64,000 nt of DNA from Gemmobacter sp. (lineage in GTDB: Bacteria; Pseudomonadota; Alphaproteobacteria; Rhodobacterales; Rhodobacteraceae), in contig NZ_JAUCBS010000013.1 in NCBI RefSeq assembly GCF_034676705.1, forward strand, positions 3,018,501-3,082,500, given 5' to 3'. Position 1 is the stretch's first letter. Each line of letters begins with the position of its first letter. Positions 1 to 6,724 of this stretch are shown here, piece by piece. Below the pieces are notes generated by a model. That model saw only the letters and a program-made list of their open reading frames with translations, was not told the origin of the DNA and did not search any database. Both the position numbers and the translations under genes were made by a program.

Positions 1-204
1 GCCCGGGCGTTCCGCAGTTTCGAACAGGCCGATGGCAGCACGACCCGCCGATTTGGCGGCACCGGCCTGGGCCTGTCGATCGTGCGGGAACTGGTCGGGC
101 TGATGTATGGCGAAATCACCCTGCACAGCACCCCAGGCGAGGGCACCTGCGTACGCGTCCTGTTGCCGCTGCCCATGGCCGCCGAACTGGAAGGCACCGG
201 CTGA
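1..204 (+). CDS. Sensor histidine kinase, C-terminal fragment (5' truncated by window edge)
   Basis: The frame is open from the first base and ends with TGA at 202-204. The translated tail contains FRSFEQADGS followed by GGTGLGLSIVRELVGLM, which are the F and G2 boxes of the HATPase_c ATP-binding domain, and then GEITLHSTPGEGTCVRV, the usual last strands of that domain. It ends about 8 residues after the domain, so no receiver domain follows. A response regulator starts 160 bp downstream on the same strand and is the obvious partner, although hybrid or orphan arrangements cannot be excluded because the sensor part lies outside the window. Confidence 0.9.
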   Translation, partial: ARAFRSFEQADGSTTRRFGGTGLGLSIVRELVGLMYGEITLHSTPGEGTCVRVLLPLPMAAELEGTG

Positions 205-363
205 CCACCGCCACATTCCCCCGCGCGAAACCCCATCGCTGCCACATTCGCGTCCACATTTGACCAACTTCAAGGAACAGTTTTCCTCAAGGTTGATTGA
301 CCAAAGGCACGCCCCCCCGGGGCGATACCAAGACGGTCCGAATACGGCGGAAGGGTAAGAACG

Positions 364-1338
364 ATGAGAATTCTTGCTGTCGATGACGAGCCACTGTTCC
401 TCGAAATCCTCGAGGTGGCTTTGCAAGAGCAAGGCTTCACCGATGTCACGCCGGTGTATTCCGCCAAGGAAGCCCTGCGCGAACTGGAAATGAGCCGCGA
501 GTTCTTTGACTGCATCCTGCTCGACATCCGCATGCCGGGCACCGATGGCGTGGAACTGTGCCGCAAGATCCGCTCGGTGACGGGCTACAAGCGCACGCCG
601 ATCCTGATGGTCACCGCCATGACCGACCGGCAGTATATCGACGATGCCTTTGCCGCCGGCGCGTCGGATTACCTGACCAAGCCGCTGGATTCCATCGAAC
701 TGCGCGCCCGGCTGCAAATGGCCGAACGCCTGATCGCCGAACAGTCGCGCAACCTGCTGCTGGAACAGCGCATCGGCATGATGAGCGAGGCGGCCGATAC
801 CTCGGTCCTGCCCGAGGAACTGGACTTCGATCTGGACACCCGCGTCATGCTGCAAGGCTTTGACCGGATCATCGAATATTCCGCACTGGAGAACTACCTG
901 CTCAGCCTGGGCATGAAGGACAGCTACGGCGCCGCCGCCTGCGCCATCGCCATCACCAATGCCGGCGCCATCTTCGATGCCACCTCGCGCGTCAGCTTCC
1001 TCAACATGCTCTACGATGTCGGCGTCACCATCGAAACGGCGCTGAAATCCTCCAAGGCGCTGATCTCTTATGCCGGAGGCGGGGTGTTCGTGGCGGTGCT
1101 GGGCGATACACGCGGCATCGACATGCTGGATATCGAAGACCAGATCCGCACCCGCCTGCACGATTTCGACGACATCTATGTCTCGGACCGCGTGCCGGCG
1201 CCGAAGATCGCGATTGGCGATGTGGCACGGAAATCGTTCTTCGCCCGCCCGCGCGGCACCGAACTGCTGCAACAGGCCATGGCGTCGGTCCACCACGACC
1301 CCGCCGACGAACCGGCCGAGGCGCTGAAAACCGCCTGA
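364..1338 (+). CDS. Response regulator with receiver domain and degenerate GGDEF-like output domain
   Basis: A 324-residue protein. Residues 1-120 are a canonical receiver domain: acidic pair D7-D8, phospho-acceptor D54 in LLDIRMPG, T84 and K106 in TKP. A helical linker follows (about 115-165). The C-terminal part (about 170-310) has no DNA-binding motif; it reads like the fold of a diguanylate cyclase domain, with YAGGGVFVAVL at 236-246 where an active enzyme has GGDEF or GGEEF, so the catalytic acids are missing. The start is preceded by GGAAGGG (349-355) at good spacing. It lies directly after the kinase fragment. The receiver call is firm; the GGDEF relationship is inferred from pattern only. 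A likely role is a phosphorylation-controlled binding or scaffold protein rather than c-di-GMP synthesis. Confidence 0.85.
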   Translation: MRILAVDDEPLFLEILEVALQEQGFTDVTPVYSAKEALRELEMSREFFDCILLDIRMPGTDGVELCRKIRSVTGYKRTPILMVTAMTDRQYIDDAFAAGASDYLTKPLDSIELRARLQMAERLIAEQSRNLLLEQRIGMMSEAADTSVLPEELDFDLDTRVMLQGFDRIIEYSALENYLLSLGMKDSYGAAACAIAITNAGAIFDATSRVSFLNMLYDVGVTIETALKSSKALISYAGGGVFVAVLGDTRGIDMLDIEDQIRTRLHDFDDIYVSDRVPAPKIAIGDVARKSFFARPRGTELLQQAMASVHHDPADEPAEALKTA

Positions 1339-1353
1339 GCGCGTCGCTGGCCC

Positions 1354-2796
1354 CTATCGGGCCAGCGCCAGCAGCGCATCCACATCCAGATGCGCCTCCA
1401 GATGGGCGGCCAGCCTGTCCAGCGCCATTTCCACCGCCGCGCCATAGCGCACCCCGCCCGGCGCGGCCCCCAGCGTTTGCAGCCAGGCCGCGCGAAAGGC
1501 ATCTGCGGCGAACAGCCCGTGCAGATAGCTGCCTTCGACCCGCCCGTCCGCCGACCGCGCGCCTTCGGGGCGGCCATCGACATGGGCAAAGGGCCGCGCC
1601 CGGTCCGGCCCGTCGGTCACGCCGATATGGATTTCATAGCCCGACACCGCCAGCCCGCTGGCCGCATGGGTGGCCTGCACCCGTGCCAGCCGCTTGTCGG
1701 GGTGCATCACCGTATCCACCGCCAGCAGGCCAAGCCCGGCGGTCACGCCCGGCTCGCCCTCGATCCCCTGCGGATCGGCAACGCTGCGCCCCAGCATCTG
1801 GTAGCCGCCGCAAATGCCCAGCACCCGCCCGCCCCGCCGGTGATGCGCCAGCAGATCCCCATCCCAACCCTGCGCGCGCAGGAACGCCAGATCGCCGCGG
1901 GTGGATTTGGTGCCCGGCACGATGACCAGATCGGCATCGCCGGGAATCGGCTGGCCGGGCATCAGCATCTGCACGCTTAGCCCCGGTTCCATCTTCAGCG
2001 GATCCAGATCGTCGAAATTCGCGATGCGTGACAGCGCCAGGCACACCACCTTGACCGCCCCGCTGCCCCCCGGCGCCAGGTCCAGCGCATCTTCGGCCGG
2101 CAGCAGGCGGGCATCGGCGAACCATGGCACCACCCCGAACCCGCGCCAGCCGGTGCGCGCCTCGATCAGCCGGTAACCATCGTCGAACAGCCGCGGATCG
2201 CCGCGAAAACGGTTGATCAGGAACCCCGCGATCATCGCAGTGTCCTGCGCCTCCAGCACCGCCTGGGTGCCGACGATCTGGGCAATCACCCCGCCCCGGT
2301 CGATATCCCCCGCCAGCACCACCGGCACATCTGCCGCACAGGCAAAGCCCATGTTGGCAATGTCGCCACGCCGCAGGTTCACCTCGGCCGGGCTGCCCGC
2401 ACCTTCGACGATGACCAGATCGGCCTGCGCCTGCAACCGCCGGAAACTGTCCATCACCGCCGCCGCCAACTGCGGTTTGAGGCTGCCATAGGCCCGCGCC
2501 TTGTAGCTGCCCATCCGCCGCCCCTGAACGATCACCTGCGCGCCGATGTCGGTTTCGGGCTTCAGCAACACCGGATTCATGTCGACCATCGGTTCCACCC
2601 CGCAGGCCAGCGCCTGCAAGGCCTGCGCCCGCCCGATTTCGCCCCCGTCGGCGGTGACGGCGGCATTGTTCGACATGTTCTGCGGCTTGAACGGCAGCAC
2701 CCGCAACCCGCGCAGCCGCGCCGCCCGGCACAGACCCGCCACCAGCAGCGACTTGCCGACATTGGACCCGGTGCCCTGGATCATCAGCGCGGTCAT
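1354..2796 (-). CDS. cobQ: Cobyric acid synthase CobQ
   Basis: A 480-residue protein of normal family length. It catalyses the ATP- and glutamine-dependent amidation of adenosylcobyrinic acid a,c-diamide to adenosylcobyric acid in the cytoplasm (cobalamin pathway). Residues 5-16 (MIQGTGSNVGKS) form the P-loop-like start of the dethiobiotin-synthetase-type domain, with PFKPQNMSNN just after; residues about 250-440 form the glutaminase domain, with nucleophile C329 in GICGGYQMLG. The open frame continues 67 codons further upstream, but that extension has no CobQ-like sequence, so the ATG whose complement is at 2794-2796 is chosen. No other cobalamin gene is nearby and no convincing B12 riboswitch was found upstream. 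Confidence 0.95.
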   Translation of the reverse strand: MTALMIQGTGSNVGKSLLVAGLCRAARLRGLRVLPFKPQNMSNNAAVTADGGEIGRAQALQALACGVEPMVDMNPVLLKPETDIGAQVIVQGRRMGSYKARAYGSLKPQLAAAVMDSFRRLQAQADLVIVEGAGSPAEVNLRRGDIANMGFACAADVPVVLAGDIDRGGVIAQIVGTQAVLEAQDTAMIAGFLINRFRGDPRLFDDGYRLIEARTGWRGFGVVPWFADARLLPAEDALDLAPGGSGAVKVVCLALSRIANFDDLDPLKMEPGLSVQMLMPGQPIPGDADLVIVPGTKSTRGDLAFLRAQGWDGDLLAHHRRGGRVLGICGGYQMLGRSVADPQGIEGEPGVTAGLGLLAVDTVMHPDKRLARVQATHAASGLAVSGYEIHIGVTDGPDRARPFAHVDGRPEGARSADGRVEGSYLHGLFAADAFRAAWLQTLGAAPGGVRYGAAVEMALDRLAAHLEAHLDVDALLALAR

Positions 2797-3056
2797 GGTC
2801 CCCCCCGTTGCAAGAAAAGGGCCCCGGCCCCTCGCGTCTTCCGCGCGTACCCCCACGACATTTGCCGACAAGATGCAAGGGGCGCCGGGCCAGACAGCCG
2901 GGGCCGCCTGGCTGCACGAGACCCTGCCTTGCAGCACAGTATGCAGCAAGATTTGCGGAAACCGCTCATTTGGCAGGCGGCGCCTGCGCAAACTCAAGGC
3001 GGTAGCGGGACAATTGCCGCCTGACTTCCGTCTGCCACCGTTCGCATTTCCTTGCA
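2797..3056. other. Intergenic region upstream of cobQ with several hairpins and a half-palindrome
   Basis: This GC-rich stretch holds no credible gene. It carries several potential hairpins: GCGG/CCGC at about 2965-2975, GCAGGC/GCCTGC at about 2984-2998, and GGCGG/CCGCC arms at about 2999-3022. Its right end reads GCATTTCCTTGCA (3044-3056), exactly one half of a long palindrome found intact at 26167-26188, and it is cut by the IS1595 element. The cobQ promoter should lie here but no clear -35/-10 pair stands out. Confidence 0.6.
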
Positions 3057-3813
3057 GGGTCTATACAAGCTCATTGTCTGAGGGGTTTCATTCTGCAAGA
3101 TCTGAGGAGGGTCTTGTAGAGGTTCTGGTCGCATGTGTTGAAGCGGAACTCGGTCTCTTTGAGGAAGGCCGGGAAGCTTGATCTGCGCAGGCCGTTGAAC
3201 TTCTGGTGCCGCCGTTTCGCGTAGCTCCAGAAGCTCTCGATGCCGTTGATGTGAACGCCGTTCTCCGAGAAGACGGGATGGTCGGGATCGGCGTATTTGT
3301 TGATGCGGTGATGGCGCAGGAAGCCCGCCTCGACCAGACCGTCATAGCTGCGGAAGCCGTCGGTCGTGACCTCTGCGGACAGGTGGACGCGGCCGGCGAT
3401 GATGGCGTGCAGCGTTGATCTGGAACAGTTTTGCACGATCTGGCAATGGACGCGGCCCCCGCGCTCGAGGATGCCGAAGACCGGCACCTTGCGCGGATTG
3501 CCGCGCCCCCTGTGGCCATGCGTGCGGCTGGGGCCGAAACAGCTTTCGTCGATCTCGACCTGGCCCCGGAACGGGCAACTGTCCTGGGCCAGTTCGGCCA
3601 TGCGATCGCGCAGGAGGCGATCGAGCGCGGCGGTCGTGTTGTGGCTGAGACCTGTCAGCACGGCAGCCCGGTCCGCGGTGATGTCGACCGCAAACAACCG
3701 CAGAAGATCCCGAAACTTGCGCTCCGAGATTCTCCCCCGAAACAGATAGGCGTTTTTCTGAGCCATGTGAGCACCTTAACATGCTCTCAGACTTCCTCAG
3801 CTTGTATAGACCC
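3057..3813 (-). mobile_element. IS1595-family insertion sequence, apparently complete
   Basis: A 757-bp element bounded by a perfect 15-bp terminal inverted repeat, GGGTCTATACAAGCT at 3057-3071 and its complement at 3799-3813. A further GTCTGAG match lies slightly inside each end. It carries one full-length DDE transposase on the minus strand, and its stop codon touches the left repeat. IS1595 elements normally leave an 8-bp target duplication; the flanks TCCTTGCA (3049-3056) and CTCTCCAA (3814-3821) do not match, so a deletion or recombination probably happened next to the element after insertion. Confidence 0.88.
3071..3766 (-). CDS. IS1595-family (ISXO2/IS1016-like) transposase
   Basis: A 231-residue transposase, the usual length of the small IS1595 subgroups. 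The N-terminal 60 residues are a helix-turn-helix-like segment; the catalytic domain shows EIDESCFG (first Asp), TTDGFRSYDGL (second Asp) and HINGIESFWSYAKRR (catalytic Glu), followed by KFNGL, all typical of ISXO2-like domains. The ATG has AAGGTG at good spacing. The frame is intact, so the protein could be active. It is the only gene of the element. Confidence 0.92.
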   Translation of the reverse strand: MAQKNAYLFRGRISERKFRDLLRLFAVDITADRAAVLTGLSHNTTAALDRLLRDRMAELAQDSCPFRGQVEIDESCFGPSRTHGHRGRGNPRKVPVFGILERGGRVHCQIVQNCSRSTLHAIIAGRVHLSAEVTTDGFRSYDGLVEAGFLRHHRINKYADPDHPVFSENGVHINGIESFWSYAKRRHQKFNGLRRSSFPAFLKETEFRFNTCDQNLYKTLLRSCRMKPLRQ

Positions 3814-3969
3814 CTCTCCAAAGATCGGGCAGTAGCTCACCTTCTTCTCGGCCATCTGTATCGCAGCGACCGTCATCTTCTGGCTCTGACATTGCCTTGT
3901 CATTGCACGGACGATTCCGTACTCACGTTTCGGCAGATGGTGCGCTCTTCAAAGCTGACGGAGGATATC

Positions 3970-4779
3970 GTGGCGACGATAAAGGTGGGCACCGAAGCAT
4001 TCGGCTTAGGCGTGATGACGCAGGCCGATACGCCGCGCGAACAACTCGATTCAGAAGCCATGGCCATCTATCAGATATTCGCCGAGCGTGAACGCGAATT
4101 CGGGTTTAGTCCAGATGTTGTTGTTGAGTATCCACCCACCGGTGAACCGCAAACGAGCAGCTTTCTCACTGATCCTTTCGGCTATATCGCTACGCGTGTG
4201 GCCGAGCTTGAGAAGAACCGTCCAATCTCGCAAATTGTGGTGCTGACGACCTACGGCCAGCAACTCCTAGGGCCGCTCTCTGCGGCTGGTTATAGAACTG
4301 TGCAGATCGACATGCCGGCCGGCCCCGACCACACATATGCGTTTATTCTGGATCGTGAGATTCAGGCGACGGGCGCTTGCTCACTTTACCTCGAAGCGGT
4401 CAATGAGGCAGATGACAAAATCCGTCCCACATTCGTGCTCAAACTGATCGACAGCGATGGTCGGCTCTGTGGCGGCGCATGCGGTTCGGTCCATGAACGC
4501 GACGGCAAACGCTTTGCCTATCTCGCGACCCTGACGCTTGCAGCAGGGCTGCCGCCCGCAACTGGTACACGTCTCGCCGAGGTAATGTTCGAGACACTAC
4601 GCCAGCAGGACGTAACGGCCCTGCATCTAGGTACGCAAACGGCGGGCCGCTTCTACGAGAAGCTTGGTTTCCGGGTCACGCACCGCCTGGTGAAGGGATT
4701 GCGCACGCGCGTGTCGAGCAGCGGCCAGCATCTAACCGACGACCTGGTGATGATGACCATAGCGATCGCTCAAACGTAA
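3970..4779 (+). CDS. GNAT-family N-acetyltransferase with an extra N-terminal region (island cargo)
   Basis: The open frame runs back into the IS1595 repeat, but a GTG at 3970 is preceded by GGAGG with 5-nt spacing, which makes it the best start and gives 269 residues. The C-terminal part (about residues 140-260) has the GNAT acetyl-CoA fold: GTRLAEVMFETLRQQDV and then the classical FYEKLGFRVTHRL. The N-terminal half (about 1-130) is not recognised; a segment near LTTYGQQLLGPLSAAGY recalls GNAT strands, so it may be a degenerate second domain. Base composition is visibly less GC-rich than neighbouring genes, and the gene sits between two insertion sequences, which points to horizontal acquisition. 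The substrate is unknown. Confidence 0.75.
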   Translation: MATIKVGTEAFGLGVMTQADTPREQLDSEAMAIYQIFAEREREFGFSPDVVVEYPPTGEPQTSSFLTDPFGYIATRVAELEKNRPISQIVVLTTYGQQLLGPLSAAGYRTVQIDMPAGPDHTYAFILDREIQATGACSLYLEAVNEADDKIRPTFVLKLIDSDGRLCGGACGSVHERDGKRFAYLATLTLAAGLPPATGTRLAEVMFETLRQQDVTALHLGTQTAGRFYEKLGFRVTHRLVKGLRTRVSSSGQHLTDDLVMMTIAIAQT

Positions 4780-4902
4780 ACGACTCTCTGGCCTGCTGCC
4801 GAATTTGGCGAGTCCTGAACCCTAGGGTCAAAACCCAATCAACCTATTGATCTAAATCTTATGGTCTGATTCACCTCGCCCAACTTGCAGTGGGGATGGG
4901 TC

Positions 4903-5292
4903 ATGTCGGGTGGATTTTGGCTTTCGGACCGGGCGTGGGCGGGGCTTGAGCCGCTTTTGCCCGGGAACCAGCCGGGGGCGCGGGGGGTGGATGACCGCCG
5001 CGTCATCAGCGGCATCATCCATGTGCTGCGGGTCGGGTGCCGGTGGGAGGATTGCCCGTCCGACTACGGCCCTGCGACGACGATCTACAACCGGTTCAAC
5101 CGGTGGAGCCATCGCGGCCTTTGGGGGCGCATCTTCGCCACCCTTGCGGCGCAGGCGGAACTGCCGGATGACCTGAGTATCGACAGCACTGCCGTCCGCG
5201 CCCACCGCTCTGCACACGGCGGAAAAGGGGGGCGAAAATTCAGGCCATCGGGCGCTCGCGTGGCGGTCCGACCACCAAAATCCATGCCCTGA
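4903..5292 (+). CDS. IS427-group transposase, upstream frame (orfA)
   Basis: From the ATG at 4903 (another possible start is at 4885) the frame encodes the N-terminal DUF4096-type region of IS5/IS427 transposases, LSDRAWAGLEPLLPG, GCRWEDCPSDYGPATTIYNRFNRW, and the first catalytic Asp in LSIDSTAVRAHRSAHGGKGG. After that the frame leaves the conserved sequence and stops at 5292. The conserved protein continues in the -1 frame, and the change happens at the run GGAAAAGGGGGGC (5221-5233), a plausible -1 slippery site. Whether the shift is programmed or a mutation cannot be decided from one copy. Confidence 0.88.
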   Translation: MSGGFWLSDRAWAGLEPLLPGNQPGARGVDDRRVISGIIHVLRVGCRWEDCPSDYGPATTIYNRFNRWSHRGLWGRIFATLAAQAELPDDLSIDSTAVRAHRSAHGGKGGRKFRPSGARVAVRPPKSMP

Positions 5293-5657
5293 CAGATGGT
5301 TGCGGACGTGCAGTGGCTTTCACCCTCAGCCCCGGAAACCACGCCGACATTACCGAAGCGCCTGCGCTCCTGGACAAATGCCCGGCCCCGAACCGCCTTC
5401 TGGCTGACAAGGGCCATGACGCGAACAGCTTGCGCGACCGCCTTGCGGCCACCAGAACCGAGGCCGTCATCCCCGCGACCAGATCGCGCAAAACACCCAT
5501 CCCCTACGATGCAACCGCATACATCAACCCCAACATGATCGAACGCGCCTTCTGTCGCCTCAAGGACTGGAGGCCCATCGCAACACGATACGACAAACTC
5601 GCCATCAACTTCGCTTCAGCCGTCGCCATCGCAGCTATCGTCATCTGGTGGGCTTGA
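5232..5657 (+). CDS. IS427-group transposase, downstream frame (orfB) reached by -1 frameshift
   Basis: This frame continues the transposase after the 5221-5233 run: AKIQAIGRSRGGPTTKIHAL, then the second catalytic Asp in LLADKGHDANSLRDRL and the catalytic Glu in NMIERAFCRLKDWRPIATRYDKLA, ending with the usual hydrophobic AIAAIVIWW tail. All three DDE residues are present across the two frames, so a fused product of about 250 residues would be complete. A GTG at 5313 could start a shorter product, but that would lack the first Asp and the conserved GRSRGGPTTKIHAL block. Confidence 0.85.
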   Translation, partial: AKIQAIGRSRGGPTTKIHALTDGCGRAVAFTLSPGNHADITEAPALLDKCPAPNRLLADKGHDANSLRDRLAATRTEAVIPATRSRKTPIPYDATAYINPNMIERAFCRLKDWRPIATRYDKLAINFASAVAIAAIVIWWA

Positions 5658-5670
5658 TTGAGGCTGGAGC

Positions 5671-5859
5671 CTAGACCAGCGGCCCGATTTCCAGCCCGTG
5701 CGGCAGGGCGGTCAGCACCCGGCCATGGTCGGTCTGGCGCAGGCCATAGCCCTTGGCCGCCAGCCGTTGCGCCAGATCCTCGTCCGACCGGGCGGCGCGC
5801 AGATCACCTGCGATCAGCTGGCGGATCTGCGACAGGACAAAGGGGTCGGGGTTGGGCAT
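5671..5859 (-). CDS. Small conserved-looking hypothetical protein, 62 residues
   Basis: Starts with ATG (complement 5857-5859) preceded by GAGG at good spacing. The sequence has a helical N-terminal half (FVLSQIRQLIAGDLRAARSDEDLAQRLAAKGYGLRQ) with helix-turn-helix flavour and a short beta-like C-terminus (GRVLTALPHGLEIGPLV). No family is recognised. Its TAG stop is the CTAG target of the IS427-group element, so insertion preserved the whole coding sequence but replaced the 3' untranslated region. Confidence 0.7.
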   Translation of the reverse strand: MPNPDPFVLSQIRQLIAGDLRAARSDEDLAQRLAAKGYGLRQTDHGRVLTALPHGLEIGPLV

Positions 5860-5943
5860 GACAGCCTCGGTCAGCAGGGATGTTGCCCAAGGCTGCCCGA
5901 CCCATGCGGCAGGATCGCGGCATGGATCGGACCTTTGCGGGGC

Positions 5944-6465
5944 TTACCCGATCAGCGCATTGTACAGCCGGACAGAACCGTCGCGGGTGCCAAGGCTGGA
6001 CGAGGCGTTCACATCGCGGGCATAGGCCGTCATGGCAGATGCGGTGCCCTGCCCCCAGACCCCGTCGATGGCACCGCGATAATAGCCATAGGCGGCCAGG
6101 CGCTGCTGGATCATGCGGCGCGATTGCGGGCTGTATTCGTAGAACGCGCTGGAGGCGGCGTTGGAATAATAGCCCTGCGTATAGCCATGGCGCTGCGGCT
6201 CGCGCTTGTAGCCGTAGCGGTCGTGGTAATCGCGGCGCGGATCGTGGCCATAGCGCGCATCATAACCCTGATAGGGATTATAGCTGCGCGGCGCAGCCAC
6301 GGACCGGCCTTGCTTGACGATCTCGTTGACGATCACCGCAGCGGCGACGCCCTTGAGGAAGTTGCGTTCGTTCTTGCCCAGGGCCTGGGCGGGGACAGCA
6401 CTGGCCGCAGCAAGCGCAAGGGCGGTGACTGCGGCAGTAACGGTGCGGGTGACAGCAGGCAGCAT
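5944..6465 (-). CDS. Secreted peptidoglycan-binding-domain protein
   Basis: A 173-residue protein from the ATG complementary to 6463-6465, which has GAGAGGAAA upstream and is followed directly by a signal peptide (VTRTVTAAVTALALAAASAVPAQA). A start 12 codons further upstream would put charged residues before the signal. The middle (about 60-110) is rich in Tyr, Arg and Gly and likely disordered. The C-terminal 60 residues carry a PG_binding_1 repeat: RRMIQQRLAAYGYYRGAIDGVWGQGTASAMTAYARD. A periplasmic or cell-wall location is inferred. No catalytic domain is present. Confidence 0.8.
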   Translation of the reverse strand: MLPAVTRTVTAAVTALALAAASAVPAQALGKNERNFLKGVAAAVIVNEIVKQGRSVAAPRSYNPYQGYDARYGHDPRRDYHDRYGYKREPQRHGYTQGYYSNAASSAFYEYSPQSRRMIQQRLAAYGYYRGAIDGVWGQGTASAMTAYARDVNASSSLGTRDGSVRLYNALIG

Positions 6466-6724
6466 GTCGGTTTCCTCTCCATTCGGGCGCCGGGCAGACA
6501 CCGGCGCGGTGCGATGGGATCAATCTGGGAAAGCGCTGCGTGCAAGGCAAAGACGGTGCCTTGCTATGGGATAACAACGCCTGTCCGATCGGATAACATC
6601 CCACGGGGAACAACGGTTCCGGGCGGCGGTTATTCCCTTGGTGGCAAGGAAAATCTGCGGGGCCGGCGGGCAAAGGCGAACGGGCGGCGGGTTTCCCCGC
6701 CGCCCGCTGCCGAAAGCGCCCCCG

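Larger units (their letters stand above)
4823..5673 (+). mobile_element. IS5-family, IS427-group insertion sequence with TA/CTAG target duplication
   Basis: An element of about 847 bp lying between two copies of CTAG (4822-4825 and 5671-5674), consistent with the TA duplication of the IS427 group. Imperfect terminal inverted repeats follow inside each end: GGTCAAAACCCAATCAACC on the left and GCTCCAGCCTCAATCAAGCC (complement of the right end). It encodes a DDE transposase in two overlapping frames. The right CTAG also supplies the TAG stop codon of the small gene at 5671-5859. Confidence 0.9.

Noticed and set aside
2797..2997. 67-codon N-terminal extension of cobQ
   Set aside because: The open frame continues, but the extra residues are low-complexity Arg/Pro-rich and unlike CobQ; the internal ATG gives the normal N-terminus with the P-loop at residue 5.
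2797..3056. Cobalamin riboswitch upstream of cobQ
   Set aside because: Only partial matches to the B12 box and core (for example AGCCAGG-like and GTCCCGC-like strings) are present, in the wrong spacing and without the usual stems. A covariance-model search would decide.
3814..3900. Truncated minus-strand reading frame (a peptide like MTRQCQSQKMTVAAIQMAEKK) ending at the IS1595 border
   Set aside because: It could be the 5' remnant of a gene cut by the element, but it is too short and matches nothing I recognise.
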